Position numbers and translations under genes: made by a program. Shown here in pieces: positions 12,015-26,061 of a stretch of 60,000 bases of DNA (the stretch's first letter is position 1; every line of letters begins with the position of its first letter). The notes under the pieces are model-generated. The model was not told the DNA's origin, did no database searches, and saw only the letters and a list, made by a program, of their open reading frames with translations. The stretch is taken from NCBI GenBank assembly GCA_950295325.1, contig OX485808.1, forward strand, positions 8,560,501 through 8,620,500. Direction: 5' to 3'. This DNA is from Polytrichum commune (lineage: Eukaryota; Streptophyta; Polytrichopsida; Polytrichales; Polytrichaceae).

Positions 12015-15000
12015 TCACTGATCTTGAGAGAAACTTCCTTTGTTTTTGTTTCTGGAATAGGTTGAAATAAGGGTTCGTGGGCTGGGATTCGCGGGCAAAA
12101 ATTCAGAAGAGGTGACCAAGCCTGCAGCGACCTTCATTTGTGAAGAATCTGCAGATGTAACGGACAGTCCACCCTTCTTTGGGACAGAGCTAGTCTCAGA
12201 CAATAATAGAGGTTCATATACTGAGCCATGGCTAGAGTTTGAATTGGTCACAGAAAGAGAAATGTCTGAATTCTTTTCAATTTCTTCAGAGCTCGATGGA
12301 GAATGTTGCCGCTCCTGCATTTGCAACACATTGATGGCAGTTGGTCTGTACGTGTACTGGTAGAATTTGAGTGCCGCCAAAGGACCCATGCCTGTCACAA
12401 CAATGAGCTGCATCCAGAAAAAGATTAAAAAAATCAATCGAAGGTATGAGCATCCTTTCAAAATTGTACAGTACCAGTGTTGGACTGGTATATAGATAAT
12501 TGCATGTTATCAATAGACAATATCTATAATTGTATCAAAGAACCTACTGAGCCAATATCAAAATTGTAAAACCAATCAGATATTGATACTTGGTGGGCAT
12601 CACAAGATGAGAGATTCCTTGGTTGTCTGAGCCATTGTTTGGGTTAATACCACCCTACGACCATGTTGATACCAGGGACCTTTTTGGAGTTCTTGGATGG
12701 TATATAGACCCCAATGGTATCTGAACACAAACATCCTCAAGTACCCTTGCTCTACTGGTATCAGGAAAATGTAAAATTCTCATTATATGCATCCGAGTGA
12801 TATATTGGAAAAAGGTAATACCAGTCCAACTTTTTAGACCAAGGTGAAAGAAGGCTCAGCAGGAGTAGTGCTCAATAATAACTAACAGGACCGAAGGAAT
12901 GATTAGCATGATAGGAGTGGTCACATTGGGACTTGGATGAAATGCATACCAGAAGGGAGAACCAATAGGCTGGATCAACAAATACTCGGAACATTATGGT
13001 GTACATGCTGTTGTGTTTCAAAAGGCTCAGGATAAGGTTCACAATATAAAATAATACAATGTTGCCCCATACCGCAACGTGCTGGTAGACCGTGAAGGAG
13101 CTGCCAAACATGGAAATACTTATCATCAATGAAACCCTGGGTATGGACGAGCACACAATCAAGTGCTAGCATATCATGGGCTGCAAAATACTACTACCTA
13201 CCAAAGAGGATGATGCTCCCCAGTATATAGGTTATGGCATGCATAGAACATATAATAGAGTTATAAAAACAACTCAATCTAGGATTATATCATTTGTAAA
13301 AAGAGAGAAGCTTCAATTGGTACAGAAATGCAGTAGAAATGAACGACCCATACTTGGTTTCAAGCAGAACAAGGAAGGCCTGTAACCAGATACACCCTGA
13401 TAAGGCCAATATGGACATCTCCAGCATCTCACTTTTCTCATGAGCATATACATGGATGGTGATCAGAAAGACGATTATTGCCTGAAACCATTTTGACAAT
13501 GTTTTAGTAAATGATCATAATATGATCTGGCAAGGCAGATATGAGCTGACCACCACCAACATCCTTTACTAAATTGTTTCTGTCCATCTTGACAAACCTC
13601 ATGAAAAATGGCAATTCATTGGCTAGGGTTAAATATAAGCAATCCTTTAGAAGGCGAGCTCTGGATTGACAAATTCAACAAGGAATAACCTACTGTCAAC
13701 TAAACCCAAATCAAACAACGTCCTGAAACATGAGATTATCACAATATTCTTTTGGGCTGAGAAATGCATTGGTAGCCTTACATGGAAAATTGCACGTCCA
13801 AACCAGCCAGCAAATGTCCTTGGATTAAACAATCTGCACAAACACAGAACAGGAAGTCATCCTTAGCTCCTAGGAATTATTCAAAAGATTGACAATGTTG
13901 TGACAACCAATGATACCTCGAAACAGTGTGGACTTACCTTGCTTGTCAATCTAAAACCCTCACACAAGACAAGACAAACATCAAAATCAAAACCTTGTAG
14001 GTTAATAAACACTTTGAGAAAGAAATTTCACAAGGCCTATTAAAATCACAAGATATATTCACAAAAATTATGAAAACAGATATTATTTACAGCAAGCTCG
14101 AATACCTTCCAGCCTGTGCGAAGTACAGAACTTCTGGATGTTGCAATACTGTTTTTTCTGATAGATCTTTGTCAAGAATTGATGTCACCATGACTGGAAT
14201 GCTTGTATATACTACATTGTAAGCCATTAGGCTCAATGAATTGAAGAGGCTGGTCCCAGAAATCCCTGATACAAAAGCAAAGCTAAACCCCACCACCAAC
14301 AATGTCCAACATACGATTTAGAGATGTGCATACACAACAACCAATTGAAGATCTGAAAAAAACTAAACACGATTGTCTACCTCCCAATATCCAATGATTA
14401 GATTTCAACGCACAAAGGCAACAAAATACTCTAGAAAGATATTACTGCAAAGCTCATAGTCAGAATCAAGTCCATGCTCCTTAAATGAGCTATCAAGGAC
14501 AATGTTAGACAATAAAGCAACACATGCAGGGTGCTTCTTACAGAATCTGGACGAAGCAAATGACCAATGATTTGTAGATCGAATACTGAGATAAGAAAGC
14601 GCTTCGATTATATGAGTATCTTCCATGCACCAGAATCAGCCGCTTCAGGAATTTGAACTCTGCATTCAATCCATCGAAGTGACTATGCTTTAGTCCACTG
14701 AAACACTAGCACAGCATGACATCTTTCAGAGTAAACTGAGTTTCAAACAAGGGCAGACTTGTGATTAGGGCACAACATAGACACATCACTTATTAGAGTT
14801 ATCCTCTACCTCAACATGACATTTGGTCAAGAGTTGCTTGTTTTGCATACAGTACCTTCCATGTTTGGTGAGTTCTTTGTGCACACTTGGAGGTAGTTAG
14901 TGTGATGTTTGAATGAAAAATATTCTATATCGGTTCATTGAGGCCAAACTCATTCTGGCATGCCAAGAGGTGCTAAATGTGTTTGGCTCTCAATGAATCG

Positions 15001-18000
15001 AAGTAGGTTGCTCTTCATTCAATCCCAAACACAACCTCCGAGCATACACCACAAGTGAGAAGAGATTATTGATATTGTATGCAAAACAACCAATAGAAAA
15101 TCATAGGGTACCAACTCCCGACAAATGTCCCATTCAGAGGACAACTCTTATGTGCATCAGTTCTATGCACAGTACTTCAGGGCAGCTTCCAACTATATTT
15201 TTGCAAAATAAACACACATTTCTCTCAATTGGATTGTTCCTAGAGACATTTGAGGACAAGAACGGGACCATCGGACAAAATGAACACTAGGTGCCTCGAC
15301 TTGATCTGGTAAATAAAAGTGACTTACTGCCAAAACTGTAGTCAGCAGCCCGGGCTGCCTGTAGGCCTTCACGGCCACTTATACCGACTCCAACATGGGC
15401 CTCCTGGATCATTTTCACATCATTGCCTCCATCCCCAATCGCTAGTGTTCTGAATTTACAACTCTTAACGAGCCCAACAAGCTGCAAACAGGCCCTATCA
15501 AGGTAAGCCCCTATGTCTCCTAGACGTTTGCAGTTCAGTGTCAACTTTACACGCATGTAGATTTATACAAACTTTACTACATTGCAACATGACCCCAGAT
15601 TCACAGCAAAAGAAATCAGCAATTTGATAAGAACTCAAATAAGTAATATGTTGTCATATTCTGGACTATCATACACCACATCACAAGATGCCTATTTAAA
15701 TTCGCAAGAAGATCAGCTGCACATGTATATGGAAGAGTATAGATGTATAACCTGGGCTTTCTGTGAAGGAGTAACACGACAACATATTGCAGTTTTTGCC
15801 AACATCGCCAACTGGGTAAACGCTTCATACTGATGCTTTAGTGCAAGCTCCAACGATAGTCCATCAATCACAAAGGCAACGTCCTGAAACACAGTCGATT
15901 CCAGAGTATATGTCTGCAATTAATCACCACAAAGGCAGTTCCCTATAGATGAAAATTTCTCTACAGAACATAAAAAGAATACAACTTTACCTTATCCTCT
16001 GAGCTAGGACTCCGAAGACTTTGCAACACGCGCTCTAAACTGACAGCAACCTCAGTGGGAGTAGAACCTTGTATTTGCAGTAGCTGGCCCTCTGGTTCTG
16101 TAAGCACAAAAGGCATCAGAAAATACACTTGTTGTTTCTACATTTATATTAAACTAAGATGCAAATGTAAACTATCTATTTCTTACCTACAATCCAACTA
16201 CACCTTCCTTCAGACAGTTGGTTTTACAGCAAGAAACAACAATCAACCCAAATAAAGCAGAAGAAATCCCACTCTTCAATTTCATCAGCACTTTCTTTAT
16301 GAAAAGTTGTTCCGCTTATTTGCTATATCCATTATTTGCTTATCAATAGTTATGATTGACTTGAATGTTCTGAATTCGTCTACCAGGCAATAAACAGGCA
16401 ATCAAACCTGGCAATATGAAATTGCACGAAAGTGCTATTTGTATGGCAGTAGTGTGCTTGTCCCCAGTAAGCAGCCAGAAGTTGATGCCTGCCTGTCTTA
16501 ACGTTGCTATAGTCTCTGGAACTCCATCCTACAGAGTGCACAGCCACAGAATTGAAAGTTGCGTATTGGAATCTCTTCTGCATTTATTTATCGAATGAAA
16601 ATGATACACGTTGTAGGCACGTCTAATGTTTAGACAATTTGATGTTAAGTGGAAGATGAGATGATGCAGTATTTACTGTAGCCCAACCTGTAGCTTGTCC
16701 TCAATTGCAGATGCACCAAGTAACTCCAAGTCCCTCTCAAGCAACTGGCATATTTTGCCTACTTCCACCTAGAGCCATTACACACATTTAAACCATAAAA
16801 AGATCAAATTGCTGCAACCCAGAGACCAGTGTTGTACTTGCATCAGTTTCTTCTGTCAAGACAAAATATCCTATGCAAACTCTCAAGTTTCACATACTCC
16901 ATGAAATAAACTGCAGAACTCGATATAAGTACTGATCCCTTTGTAGATGCTGTTAACAGAATCTTATTGAGATGTCAAAGAAGTGATCTATAGGTTTGTG
17001 ATTAATTCATCTCAAAGCAGTAAAGGTTGAAAAGCTGCCTCACCTCACGATCTGTTAGAGAAGCATTTGCCTCATTGAATTTGATAGACCATGCTGCATA
17101 TTCCTCTTCTTCAAGGTCACGCCAAGCAAAGCAAAGGGTTCTGAGACCTAGCTGAGAGTAATTATTAATGGCATCTGCAACTGGTTGCACAAGCTGGTCT
17201 GCAGAGGAGCACCACACAAGCAATGAGGATATGAAGCCAGAAAAAATCAGCCTAAGAAGTCCACAAGCACTTCATGGACAACTCCTAATGTCCGTGAAAT
17301 TATGAGATGTACATCGTTTCCATTGATATTAATTACTGAATACAGTTATATGTTGTAATTTCAAATTTCACCTTACTACTCAATATGAAGAACCAAAATT
17401 CAGAGCTGATGAGCACAGAGATGATTGGACACATCAGAAATGTAACAGACATGGTTAGAATTCCTATAGTCTATGGAACATAGATGCTTATACCAATTTA
17501 GTGGACCAAATTTAAAGGGTGAGTCAGGAGAAATTTATTGCACACCAGTATGAAGAATGCGGAAAATGGTTTCATCTGCGCCTTTTGCAAGTAGATGGAG
17601 TCTTCCTGTATCAGGATGTCGAACCACCACTGACATACGCTTGCGCTCTGAGGTGAACTCGAGCACATTGAGAACCTCAAATTCCATCATCCTGCCCAGG
17701 TAGTTCAATTCTGCAAAACCAGAGAATCACATCAAGGAGTGGAATAGACACTTAATATCTGGTCATTCATAGATACCTAGAGCTTAACTAGTAAAACAAC
17801 ATTTTCCATCCCTATACACCAATCAGATTGTAGGAGGATGCAGAAGGTATTGACTAACATGATTCCAGAATCCCATCCAGTTTTGAACTAGGACAAAAAA
17901 CTGTACCATATACCTTAAAATTGGCCAATAGAAGTACATCACACCTACAAAATAACAACATGGAGCAGAAGAATGCACTTTGATGACAAGGTAGGATGAA

Positions 18001-21000
18001 TAACCCACCAACAAAGGATCCTTTCCTGGTGCAAAGCATCATTTGTAGCCTTGCAGCTGCCTGAACAAGAGCATCTTCATCTTGTGACTGTGCTTTGTAC
18101 ACTAAAGACCCACTTCCACTGTGCCAAAAAGATTTAGTCACAATTTATCTACTGCACTCTACAACCTCATTTAGAGCACACTAAAATCAAACTGAATTCC
18201 TATTTGAAGTTCACTAAAATGATTTCACTCTAGGAACCAAAGTCAGGTCTGCATCCCAGGCAGGCCTTACAGGCGAGTCCAGGGCAACATTAAAAAGCCA
18301 TCAATGAACCAGTGCATCATGTCGGTTTCATGCTATTTCAAACCAGTGAGAGGAACACAATGAATTCAAGTGAATTCAAGTGAATTCATGAATTAGAAAA
18401 TCATTTGGTATTTGTTTCAATTATGTGCTTCAAAGGCACGGGTTCCACTGGCCTATGATGTTTGCAGAGATTTGTGATCAACATGGGTGATAATTCAATG
18501 AATATACAGGGAAAATAGCTCACATGGCAGAACCCACCTTCTCTGTGGAACAACTGTGTTGCAAATAGCCATCACCATGAGATACTTAGCAACTTCAGGG
18601 ACCTTTTCTGAAACAGCGTGTACTAAGTCCAGATCTGCACAAACAAATTGTCACTGCTATATCTGCAGATGATGACTACTAGGAGCAACCCCACATCCAT
18701 AATAATGCCTCTCTTCTACTCATATGAGAAATATATATAAGAATCCAGATATCCACATATCTTCACTGACTGCTAGTAAATCCTCCCATTTACTGGAAGC
18801 AATTCACTAGGCCTTCATATAAACAAATGCACCTGTGCTAAGAATAGACCTATGCTATAGCACCTTGCAGGGATGTAAGCACTTGTTGAGTATGAAGAAT
18901 GGCAACCAGAACTATATGTCTAGATCCACATATTTCAACAAGAACCACATCATACACAAACCTGTAAGAGCGTCGCCAGTAGCATTGCCATAATATACAC
19001 CATTTATACAGCAACGTTTGAACACCATCACATTCTCGGTGAGAGTCCCCGTCTTATCTGTCAGAATAAACTCTATTTGGCCCAAATCCTCACTTATTGC
19101 TGTACTGCAATTCATCAGAAATACATTGAAACTTGATGCTCAGAATTTATTCAATGACATGGAAATTTGCAGAGAACTAATCAAAACTGAAGATCTCTTT
19201 TGGCGTTCATAAAAGAAATTAATACAATGCAGACTTCCTACCACTAATCAATTGTGAGACAGCTCCTTCCAGTATCAGACCATCTGAACATAAACATCAC
19301 TAGAAACTCGAGAGGGTAATTTTAGAACAAGAAACTCACTTCGCTGCAACAGCAGGAGTCCCTGTCTTTGGATCATACATCTGAAGATCCCAGTCTATAT
19401 ACTTCGAGTAGACACTTTTGGCCAGGTCCAAAGAGACCTACACCATCCAAAAGCCCATATCTCAACCTTTTTGGCATTCTAGACTTAGCTTCTCACCCTC
19501 AGTTATGTTTCTACAGTGTGATAAAGGAAAAATGACGCAATCTTCCCCAACATGCCAGGGTAGAAACATGAAAACAGTGGCAAATGGAGGGCAATGCCAT
19601 AAAATTATTCACAGTAGGTGCAGAAATTTCAGGGAGGACCAAATTATACATGACAAACTAAGATCGGTGGAAAAATAGAATGACAAGTATGTACTACTCT
19701 GAATCTTGCAAGAGTGCCATTGTTATACCTTGACTGAGATGGGTATCATGATTGAGCACAATAGCTCAAAGCGCAATGGGATGACTAAGAACTCATACCA
19801 TGGTGAGGTTTTTGAGTACTTCAGATACCACATCTGTTACAACCCAGATCAACACGATATGAGCTTTAATATTAGCTTCTCAATCCGACACCTTTGTGCT
19901 TGCAAACAATAGAGAGCATGTTCAATAAGACATCTTCAGCATCCCCAAGTTGATGAATTTGCATGCACTGACAATGTGATGTTTAAAATTGCTAAACATG
20001 TGGTGAAAGACTCTACCAAAAAGGAATGCACAAGACCAAGAATCTAAATATATAGAAACACTCATGACTTCATACGTAAACAGGGAAAGGTATTTTCAGG
20101 CACCTTGTCAAGCTCAAAAGACTTCCATATGTTCCCAGCAGCACCTAAAGTAAGGACCACCACTATTTGGAAAGCAAAAATTGCTGCCGTTAGCTTGTCC
20201 AGCATTGCATCTGCTGCTGTCAACTTTGGCTCTGCTATGCCTTTGCTCATCCCCAGCTTCGTCTCATTACCTGCACCAGACACAATGAATTGTTCTCACC
20301 ATTTGTCAGTAAATCCCTGCAAATTTAGCTTATGGAGACCACTACCCTTTAAGCTGGCTGCACCAAATCAGATATTGATAAGTTCTGTCTTTCATTACTT
20401 GGTTTTGCAGATAGAGGCCATCTCCAAAAAAGGGTAGTGGCCTTCAGAAAAATATGCTCTTTTTCACGTTAAAATCTTCAGATCTGGGATCCTAAACATA
20501 TATATGTCTATGGAATGGATTCCAGAATTATTTAATTGGTCCAACAAGTAGCCACCTTACAACCAGTTGAGCAATTAATGCCTTGCTTATTTTTCAAAAA
20601 TGAAGATAGCATCTAAACAAATCACAATCTGCTCATTACAACATGATTGTGCACTTCAGATAAATACCAGTGTACACAGCCACTCCACAAGCCCAGTCCG
20701 TGTTGCGCAGGTAACAAGATTGTAACAATGTATTCTTGATGGTGAGGGGACAAAATTCAGTGTCAATAAACGGTGGAAAAAGCCTTAACCTTGCATCAAA
20801 CCTTAGAATGTCTTTGTCTGGCTCTGGGCATTCTATGACTCCCTGCATCAAAGATTCACCGTTTGATGTATCAAACTCCACTTGTCCCCTACTCCTCTTA
20901 TTTACAACAAAAACAGTACTGAACTGCTCACTCAAATAAAAGAACCTCAATTCATATAGTGCATATGAAGTTGGCATATGTAGAACAGGGTCACCAAAGC

Positions 21001-23126
21001 AGCACGGTTATAAGTGAGATTGTGAAATACCTTGACCATGAGGAGTTGCTCACTTGTGAAGCCACTGCAGGACGCAGGTACAACTCTTGTCTTCAAATCC
21101 GTTTCTCCATCAAGAGCAGATGTCTATATTGACAATAAGTACAGCCACTCAGTAAGCAAACGCACTTTGATCAGTCAAATTGAGCTCACCAAGTCAAGTG
21201 TGCATTTCAGCCTCACAAAATGAAAAGTTGCAGCAGATGAGTTCACAAATCTCTGTCGCACTGCTTTGTGCAAGAACCTCAGGAAGACTACCAAACTTAC
21301 ATCCATCCATTAGTCTCATCAAAAAATTTCAAGTCAAGCAGTATACAGGAAGTGCTTTCAAACATACAAGCAGACGACAACAATTTACTCCTAGAAGTAA
21401 TTCTGCAAGCCTTGGGGTTGGAACAGTCGCCACTTCCTACCAAAGCTCCAAAATCTAGCAACAAATAGTGCATTTTCCATTCAGCTCCCAGCTCTCACAT
21501 AAGAACTACCCACGGACAAGTATACCACAGCCTCCCCACAGACAAATGCTTAAGAAAGAGATACCTCATGGCACCAATAAATTTTCTAATGCTATACACT
21601 GACAGCATATAAGACGAACAGGGCAGCATTAAAAAATCAAATCATAACAATGGAATTCCAAACATCCAGAAAAGCTTACTTCTATTTGGCAGATACCCAA
21701 GGGCTCTGATGTGCCCAATAGTACCAGATCACATGGAATCTCATCATTTTCACGCAGCCAAACTAGATCCCCAACCAGAACATCCTGGGCTTTAATCTGC
21801 AAATAATCGAGACTGTATTCAATCAAGAGCTCGTCTCACAAGCATCCATTTGCCGAGTGTTTTTCTTTTCCTGACAGAGTAGTCACCACTACTTAATTGC
21901 TTGAAAATCAGTTCTCTGGTTGAATACAGATTGTCAATGTCACTCATGCTGTAGTGACAAATAGTAATATTTGTGCAGAATAGACTTCCACATGAAAGTA
22001 AGTGTCAAACTTCACCCAGAAGGAATTGTTGTATGTTAATGGACAAAGTTAGAAGTATGATAGCAAGAAACATACACAAGTCTTGGATTCATTCTTCAAG
22101 ACCCAGACATTCTTCTCATTGAATTCCTTGTCTGAGCAATATCGCCCATAATCATCCCAGGCTTCTTTAGTTGCCGAGACTGTGAATATGGCCAGGAGAG
22201 GACCCCATGTGCTCACAGGGCTAACAGGTGTAATGAGTGGCCACAATTGGAGAACTGCTATCAGCAGAAAATATTTGTTCATGAAACGGCTGCGCAACAA
22301 GTAAACAAGCAAAGAAGATGGCATTAATATGTTACTCATACACCTATCATGCACTTATCATATAGTGATGCATACTGCATGTTCAGAGACTTATCAATCT
22401 ACCCTAAGGTGACGATCAATGAGGTGTTTTTTGCAGACACAAAAGAAAGTCCAGACTCAAAGGAATGGTGAATCTCTCTCAAAATTTAAATATCTAATCT
22501 CTTTTGACCTCTCACTATACTATTGATGCCAGAACCCTGCCATCTAATTGGAGCTACATATGCACAATTGACGTACATAAATGAATTTCAAAGACACTAC
22601 CTATCCGCCAATCGAACCAGGATACAAGGAAGTGAATGAATTCATCTCACCTGAATTGCTCCCATACATGACATTAATATGTACTCATATACGTCATCAT
22701 ACTCTTATACATACAGCATGTTCAAAGACTCGTCAATCTACCCTAAGGTGATGATCAATGCAGTGCTATTTGCAGACACAAAAGAAAGTCCAGACTCTAC
22801 AGAAGTAATCGAACTGAAGGAATGATGAGTAGGAAGAGAATGTCCAATCTCTGTCAATAGACTATTGATGCCAGACCCATGCCGTCTAATTGGAGCTCCA
22901 AACGCACAATTGACCTACGTGGAATGAATCCCAAAGACCCTACCTCCCAACCAATCGAATCAGGATACAAGGAAAGTGAATGGCGAATGAATTGATCGCA
23001 CCTGAATTGCTCCCATAGATTCTTGGGGATGAAGTTGATAAGATTATACTTTGTATTCGAGACTTTGTTGCTGCAGTGCTGGTCATCCGTGAGACCACTG
23101 TCGTTGATGTACACAAACCTCTTCAT
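12015..23126 (-). CDS. ALA2: P4-type phospholipid-transporting ATPase (aminophospholipid flippase), ALA2-like
   Basis: P4-ATPases flip phospholipids to the cytosolic leaflet. Arabidopsis ALA2 moves phosphatidylserine with an ALIS subunit at prevacuolar membranes. Exons, transcript order: 23002-23126, 22076-22289, 21680-21796, 21031-21123, 20668-20842, 20104-20270, 19729-19833, 19340-19437, 18962-19104, 18538-18634, 18009-18118, 17546-17710, 17044-17198, 16688-16768, 16408-16528, 15991-16097, 15752-15883, 15328-15481, 14542-14659, 14106-14282, 13782-13833, 13354-13481, 12950-13100, 12015-12407. All 24 join in phase: 1125 residues (Arabidopsis ALA2 about 1107). Start MKRFVYIND is family-typical. 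Motifs: DGET 157-160 (actuator), PIS 328-330 (TM4), DKTGTLT with phospho-Asp381, KGAD 524-527 (nucleotide site), TGDK 636-639, GDGGND 751-756. Ten TM segments are expected; TM1-2 are in exon 2, TM3-4 in exons 6-7, TM5-10 in exons 19-24. The tail after TM10 is Ser-rich with VYEPLL. No frameshift or missing motif. Confidence 0.97.
22320..23018. repeat. Tandem duplication (period 351 bp) of ALA2 intron 1, including the end of exon 1
   Basis: Two direct copies, about 22320-22670 and 22671-23018. Matching landmarks include CTACCCTAAGGTGA, GCAGACACAAAAGAAAGTCC, CTATTGATGCCAGA and CAATTGACCTACG/CAATTGACGTACA. The inner copy carries CCTGAATTGCTCCCATA at 22650-22666, identical to the last bases of exon 1 plus its donor GT (23001-23017). 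Confidence 0.85.
22646..22653 (-). promoter_or_regulatory. Duplicated (cryptic) splice donor inside ALA2 intron 1
   Basis: On the minus strand the copied exon end reads TTCAG|GTGAGATG; the genuine donor reads TTCAG|GTGCGATC. The copy fits the donor consensus better. Its use would keep 351 extra bases; the frame is preserved in length, but a stop at 22854-22856 would give a product of about 90 residues. Confidence 0.5.
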
Positions 23127-23429
23127 CTTGCCCTAATTTAGTTCCTCCTCCCTCCTCATGTGAATCCTCCCCTTACCGACATGTGTTGTCCTACACCTGA
23201 CTCCCAAGCTCAAATTTCCCCATGCATGGGATGGTCCCAATCGACCAATTCATTATCCCCTCCCATTTGCACACTCTTTTAGCACAAGCTCTCTACCTAT
23301 CCTAAACCTTTCCTTTACCCTTCCAATCACCTCCACATCCCCTTGACTCCAATTCTCCTCCATGCGCATACATGAGCATACATGCCGCCTCTGCATCCAA
23401 TTACCTTCACAAAACCCAAACCAACGCCA
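23127..23429 (-). promoter_or_regulatory. ALA2 5' leader region
   Basis: Pyrimidine-rich on the plus strand with no clear TATA box. It should contain the ALA2 leader, but I cannot place the transcription start. Confidence 0.4.
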
Positions 23430-23820
23430 ATTCAATCCTCCCAAACGGAATTGGCGATCAATTGAAAAACTGCAGCCCTGGAAATCCGCATAACCAGAAA
23501 CCGACTCGACTCACTACAAACTCGATAAAAATGCGGAGAAAATCGGGACATCGCAAAGAATCGAAATCCTCCAAGCTCCTGTAAATCTCACACACAGCCT
23601 TACATTTGGAAATTTGCGATTGAATCCCCCCCGAAATGGAATTGGCGATCAATTCAAAAACTACAGCCTTGAAATACCACCTAACCAGAACCCGACTCAA
23701 TCCAAACTAGACAAGAATGCGGAGAAAATCGGGAAATCGACAGAGAATCGAAAACCTCGAAGCTCCTGGAAAAACATTCACGCAGCTTACATGTGGACAT
23801 CTGCGATTCTCCATCGCTGT
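23430..23820. repeat. Tandem duplication (about 191 bp) upstream of ALA2
   Basis: GGAATTGGCGATCAATT occurs at 23447 and 23638, and AATGCGGAGAAAATCGGG in both units, followed by TCGAAA, AAGCTCCTG and ATTTGCGATT/ATCTGCGATT. About 80-85 percent alike by eye. It lies about 300-700 bp before the ALA2 start codon, in its leader or promoter. Confidence 0.85.
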
Positions 23821-25886
23821 TCCGAAGACCTAATAAATCGCCCTCGCTTTCGAGAGAGCACGTGAAGCGCGATAGTGCGACGACAAAACTTCGCTCACCG
23901 TCTCAATCTTTACGTGACGAACATTTCAAGATCCAGATGTACAACGTATTAGGTGTATCCCCTGGCGTTCGTTAGGCATGCTTCACGTTGGAGTCACAAT
24001 GCGTAGATTTCGTAACAATAAAATGTAGATAATTGGTTTCATTATGTACCTATCAGGGTGATAGTGGAGGCTGTCCGAGGAGCGTCTTGGAGAGGACGGC
24101 GGCTACTTTTGCAACATCGTTTACCTGGCATTCAAAATCGCTGCAACGGGATAGATGAAACTCTGATGGATGAAAAATGGGGGATGATTTGGTATCTTTA
24201 GTCAAGGGTTGTCAATGCTGGAGGCCATGCAGAACGGCAGTGCGGTTGAAGTTAGTGGATATACTTATTCGAATACTTTTTGGGTGTCCTAGTACACTGT
24301 AGTAGTGATGTGGAAGGGAACATAACATCATATATACTATTCAGCCTTTCAAAGGCGTTACATGGGCCCAAGAATATTGTGTTTGGATAAGTCTTTGAAG
24401 ATTCCATGGGAACATGTTTATTCGATGTTCAGTTTGATAATGAATGGAAGGAAAATCCATGACCATAACATTATTCAACGATGTGGACTCTTAGAATATA
24501 ATAGTGAGATGTCGTGACTTCAGTCTGAACTTGCATAACTTGGTGCAGCTTTTTTAGCATCTCGCTGTTATATTTTTGAAAGCTTGTGAAACAAGAGCTA
24601 AACGTTGAGTAATGTGATGTCACACATTTGTGATTATGAAAGCCCTACTTTAAAGCAAGCAACCACAACAAATATAATGAGCATCCAGTTGTGTTAGCAT
24701 GTGGCAATGAGAGACAAGTCATCGGTTGTTTTATCTTCCATCTATGTCGTTAAGGGCATGTTTACACAAAAGCCATTAGGCTATGGCTCTTGAGAATCCT
24801 TGAATTCTTATTGGTTGAGAGTGTCATAGGGCCCCACTTTAGGTTTACATTAGGGCAGTTTTGGATTATAACCCATAACATCTTCAATGAATGAATAATC
24901 CACATGGAATGTTACATGACAGGTGTCGACACTACTATGATAGGGGGTGGGGGTATCAATGCCAATGCACCTTAAACCAACACAAAGTGTTGAGATAACA
25001 AATATGTTGATGTGATTAGTTAAACCAACACCATTTTTTGGACATTAGTGGTCACCTAACCTATTCCCAACTTTGAGAAGCACCTTGTTTGGATTGTAGC
25101 AACCACCCAACATATATCCAATCTTCAAAGAATGCCCTATTTTGGATTCTAGTGGCCACCCAACGTGCTCTGATCTCATATCAACGCCCTATATTGGACT
25201 ATAGTGGCATTCTTTTTTAAGAACAAGTCCCCTTCTCTTTCTTGATGCATAACATTAAGTAGTGATGCTAGGAGGGTACCCTTTCGAGTACCACAATATT
25301 ACCTTAACGAGAAGGGAAAAGCTAGCAAAGCAAGGGTGAATGAATGGATAATTAATAATAAAAACAATAGCTTCAAAAATGTATCAAATAGGTTTCCAAT
25401 GCAGGTGTCAAGAGATTTTCCCCAAAAAGTGCAACTACCTTTTTGACCTCACCAACTTTCCCATTGCTTTATAGTTATTTAGATTTGTTTGGATCATAAT
25501 TTAGCCTAGATTAGAACCTTTACCATCACTTGGCATTACTTTTGTCCTAGAAACCGACATAGTTAATTCTAAGCATTGAAAGTAACTACCCAAATTATTA
25601 AAAAATAACCTAAGTAAAACTCAAAAGCAATGCCACCTTTGCTTGTGAAAGAGCATCAAAATGGCACGCGCCGGTTTTTTTTATCAAGACTCATGAGTGT
25701 GTTCTCAATCAAATATTGTAGTAACTTTACCATTGCAACTATTTTCAACATAATCAAACAATCATTCCATTTCATAACTCTAGATTTGACAAGCCCGGGT
25801 TTGAAGGAAAAATCAAAATTTTCCCATATTTTGAGATTTAGGGGAAGATTTAAATTGTATTTCAAAAATCTATTTCTAAGAAATAC
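23821..25886. other. Intergenic region between ALA2 and FY (ALA2-proximal part)
   Basis: No ORF with recognisable content. Weak direct repeats about 57 bp long around 25095-25210 share TTGGATTCTAGTGGCCACCCAAC-like text. Near 24750 AAGGGCATGTTTACACAAAA resembles the end of the hAT-like elements seen elsewhere, but I found no matching second end. Confidence 0.4.
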
Positions 25887-26031
25887 CTTCATGAAGACTT
25901 AGGGGGAAGACCAAGGGTCTTTGACCCACGTTAATTCCACCTAGACTAGAAAATCAGTGTGTCTCATGCTAATTGTTTCCACGCTAATATTCCACCTACA
26001 CTAATAAGACTTACTTAATGTAGTTGTTTAA
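25887..26031 (-). mobile_element. Half copy of a MITE family (CCACACTAA ends)
   Basis: Read on the minus strand it runs from TTATTAGTGTAGGTGGAATA to CTAAGTCTTCATGAAGG. This matches the first half of the element at 55011 (TATTAGTGTGGGTGGAAAAT to TTAAGTCTTCATGAAGACTT) and the element at 37342. The second half and second TIR are absent. It abuts the left end of the foldback element. Confidence 0.6.
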
Positions 26032-26061
26032 ACCTAAAGTCAGCAAGTGGCATTCCTACAT

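Noticed and set aside
12112-12363. 83-codon plus-strand ORF opposite the last ALA2 exon
   Set aside because: Shadow of the well-supported ALA2 C-terminal exon.
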